From contig NC_092580.1 of the NCBI RefSeq assembly GCF_037975245.1, positions 31,242,001 through 31,306,000 of the forward strand: 64,000 nucleotides of DNA. The letters are read 5' to 3'. The notes below the pieces were generated by a model, which saw nothing but the letters and a program-made list of their open reading frames with translations, was not told the DNA's origin and ran no database searches. The DNA comes from Apostichopus japonicus (taxonomy: Eukaryota; Echinodermata; Holothuroidea; Aspidochirotida; Stichopodidae). Made by a program: the position numbers and the translations under genes. Positions 61,091 through 64,000 of this stretch are shown here, piece after piece; within the stretch, counting starts at the first letter, position 1; each line of letters opens with the position of its first letter.

Positions 61091-62530
61091 ATTTATTATC
61101 TAACACCGTACAGTGATGTAACTAAGGGATAGAAAGTATTACATATAGATGATCTCGTACTCTAGCCAAAACTACACTTATACAGTCCAATACATACATA
61201 TATGTATATATATACTGTAGATATTGTACAGAAAATCCAGGTGTACTTCAAAAGAAATTAATAGCAAACAAAAGCAGAAAAATAAGATATGACTCATAAT
61301 TACCCAATAGAGTATTCCTTATTTATCTAACTCTGTACAGTGATGTAACTTAGGAATAGAAGTATTACATATAGATGATCTATTACTGCAGTCTAAACTA
61401 CATTAATACAGTCCAATACACAGAAAATCCAGGTGTACTTCAAAAGAAATTAATAAGAAGAAAAATAAGATATGACTCATAATTAACCAATAACGAGTTA
61501 CTATTTTCTAATAGAGTATTCCTTATTTATCTAACACCATACAGTGATGTAACTTAGGAATAGCAGTATTACATATTGATGATCTTGTACTGCAGCCAAA
61601 ACTACATGAATACAGTCCCATACATATATATGTATACTGTGGATATAATAAAGAAAATCCAGGTGTACTTCAAAAGAAATTAATAGTAAACAAAAGCAGA
61701 AAAATAAGATATGACTCATAATTAACCAAATAATGAGTTACTATTTTCTAATACAGTATTCCTTAATTATCTAACACCATACAGTGATGTAACTTAGGAA
61801 TAGAAAGTATTACATATTGATGATCTTGTACTGCAGCCAAAACTACATTAATACAGTCCAATACATATATTATATATATATTGTAGTTATTATACAGAAA
61901 ATCCAGGTGTACTTTCAAATAAAATTAATAAGAAGAAAAATAAGATATGACTCATAATTAACCAAATAATGAGTTACTATTTTCTAATACAGTATTCCTT
62001 AATTATCTAACACCATACAGTGATGTAACTTAGGAATAGAAAGTATTACATATTGATGATCTTGTACTGCAGCCAAAACTACATTAATACAGTCCCATAC
62101 ATATATTATATATATATTGTAGTTATTATACAGAAAATCCAGGTGTACTTTCAAATAAAATTAATAAGAAGAAAAATAAGATATGACTCATAATTAACCA
62201 AATAATGAGTTACTATTTTTTAATACAGTATTCCTTAATTATCTAACACCATACAGTGATGTAACTTAGGAATAGAAAGTATTACATATTGATGATCTTG
62301 TACTGCAGCCAAAACTACATTAATATAGTCCAATACATATATATGTATATATATAGATATAGATATTATACAGAAAATCCTGGTGTACTTCAAAAGAAAT
62401 TAATAGCAAAAAAAAGCAGAAAAATAAGATATGACTCATATAATTGACCAATAATGAGTTACTAGTTTCTAATACAGTATTCCTTTATTTGTCAATTATG
62501 AGTCATATCTTATTTCTCTGCTTTTGTTAA
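61091..62530. repeat. 204-240 bp tandem array, 6 copies, ending in an inverted partial unit
   Basis: Each unit contains ACAGTGATGTAACTTAGGAA, ATTACATATTGATGATCT, ACTGCAGCCAAAACTACATT, a variable TATATA stretch, AAATCCAGGTGTACTT and AATAAGATATGACTCATAAT. The CAGTGATGTA word falls at 61111, 61338, 61542, 61782, 62018 and 62254 (spacing 227, 204, 240, 236, 236). Length differences come from the TA stretch and the AACAAAAGCAGA segment. After the last unit, an inverted partial unit at 62491-62528 can pair with 62409-62449. Confidence 0.92.
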
Positions 62531-63370
62531 CTATGATATATAAACATATATATGCTGTACATACAAATCCGATAATCACATGTACCAAAATAAACTTCCT
62601 CTTTTTTTGTTCTCTGGCACCTGTAGGTGTTTTCTTGATACATAGGATATATACTTTGATCCGTTATGAAAGTACTGTACAGCCTAAACTTTAAATGTAA
62701 AATTGTGAGCCGAACAATCTTTGTCTCACAGCAGGCGGCCAAAAGACAACCATTGCAATAACAAATTCATCGAAAGCATTACTTTTGTGTCTCTCTCTGG
62801 TTGAAGTGTTATAAAGTGCAGAACTACTTCAATTGCACAGAGGAAAGGTTAAAATTTATTTATAGATACAAAATAATATGAGTTTTAAGATGAGTTTATT
62901 GAACTCCACTAAAGCCCTCGATAAAATCTTCCCTTTGGGATTTTAGAAAGCAATGCACCCCTTCCCCGCTGCTTTTTGCCTGCAAAGCGAAATAAATTTT
63001 ACAAGGAAAAACAATAAATAAATAAAACTTAACTGAAGTATTAACTCAAAATTCATCATGCTAAAATGACAACTTTCTATTAATGTGTTGATATCATTTT
63101 CTGCAAAAAGCTAAATTTATTAATGTGGGGGAAAAAAATTGTATAAAGCTATTAACCCTGTACATTAAGATGTCTTGTTTACAGTTAATTATTTATGCCA
63201 TTATGTAGTGTTTCTTTTCATCTCCTCATTTTCCGCCCTTCTCCAAAATATTCAATTCCATTAATCATCTGGCACGGTTGTGACTTGTGACAAATCAATT
63301 TTGTCAACAAGATATCCAGAGACCTGCTGCCTTGAAAGACACCATACATAAGTACTGTACATACTATACT

Positions 63371-63396
63371 GTGTATGTGTGTGTGTGTGTGTGTAG
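63371..63396. repeat. (GT)n microsatellite
   Basis: Short TGTGTATGTGTGTGTGTGTG run in the upstream intron. Confidence 0.9.
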
Positions 63397-64000
63397 GATC
63401 ATGCAGCACGTGTATGCACATTGCATGAGTTAACAAAAAAACATCCAGGCCATATTGCAGGCAAGGTCACAGTTATTACACTGACATTTTGCTTTACAAG
63501 GGGAACCTACACTGACCTTTAAAACTTGTCAAAGGTCTATAGAATATAGATCGATACAATTGGTGTCCGACAAACTCTAACCTTACAGCAGAGCCTGTAT
63601 ATATCAGATTCAACATTGCTCTGTTAGACTTGTTTCCCCACAATCCCAATAACATAAATACATCATCCTACTACCCTTTTCAAAGATGAAGGAGGGATGG
63701 GGGGGGGGGTCATTCCTTTTAAAGGTAGTATTGTTTTACCTTGTAAGTCAGTCCGGTGAAATTTTGAAAGTTTTATATAAAACTTTAAAAAATACAGAAA
63801 GCAGGCTGAAGGTTACATTTAAGTCTCTGAGGAAAACATGAATGTATGGCTATTTAATGTAAAGATTCATTCATCTTCTTTAGATGTACCACAGTACCAG
63901 TCTATGTATCAAATTACAGAAACGACAAATGTGTGTTGAATGGTGAACCCATAGCGTAAGCAATGGTTCTCTGTCCACAAACATATATAATAACAGGATT

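Larger units (their letters stand above)
57105..64000 (-). other. ATP2B: Upstream intron of PMCA (partial, at least 6.9 kb)
   Basis: E1 starts with a phase-1 splice acceptor, so everything upstream to the window edge is intron unless a missed exon exists. I looked for the TM1 and N-tail blocks of PMCA (the LQDVTLIIL-type segment) on the minus strand and found none. The region contains the 92-bp repeats at 59060-59335, the 204-240 bp array at 61091-62530 and a (GT)n run at 63371-63396. Confidence 0.8.

Noticed and set aside
61091-62530. CRISPR-like array
   Set aside because: Units are directly tandem with no unique spacers, and the genome is animal.

Overview
This is animal nuclear DNA: AT-rich, rich in simple repeats and transposon fossils, with one large gene broken into short exons by long GT-AG introns. 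The gene is a plasma-membrane Ca2+-transporting P-type ATPase (PMCA, ATP2B family), read on the minus strand. The protein resembles deuterostome PMCAs, and the surroundings suggest a marine invertebrate, perhaps an echinoderm. That placement is inference, because nothing in the window fixes the species.

Fourteen exons, called E1 to E14 here in transcript order, lie between 57104 and 483 (minus). I placed every splice site by hand. All introns are GT-AG and all reading phases join without a break, giving 961 consecutive residues from TM2 to just after TM10. The N-terminal exons (N-tail and TM1) are missing and must lie beyond 64000, so 57105-64000 is intron. The C-terminal regulatory tail is either left of position 1 or replaced by a candidate short terminal exon at 394-402. 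Pump motifs are complete: TGES in E2, PEGLP in E5, DKTGT in E6, KGAS in E7, TGDN in E9, GDGTND in E10 and the TM6 NLIMD Ca2+ ligands in E12.

Layout: 1-7134 holds eight compact exons (E14 to E7) with introns of 0.4-1.0 kb. 7135-14969 holds E6 and E5 with introns of 2-3 kb, one containing a 238-nt pure-purine tract. 14970-57104 holds E4 to E1 separated by introns of 6.9, 20.2 and 14.3 kb. 57105-64000 is intron with large tandem arrays.

The long introns carry the non-genic content. There is a TA-flanked miniature inverted-repeat element (16727-17159). Two copies of one 152-161 bp element each have their own 6-bp target duplication (24336-24487 and 35449-35609). A 277-bp hAT-like element has a perfect 8-bp duplication (42650-42926). 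A decayed CR1/L2-like LINE lies at about 50896-52910. Several satellite or minisatellite arrays are present at 22.5, 40.7, 43.1, 46.1, 59.1 and 61.1-62.5 kb. I found no bacterial-type system, CRISPR, convincing RNA gene or second protein-coding gene. The most useful leads are the possible truncated PMCA C-terminus, two active-site-region substitutions away from the usual PMCA sequence, and the transposable elements with clear boundaries.
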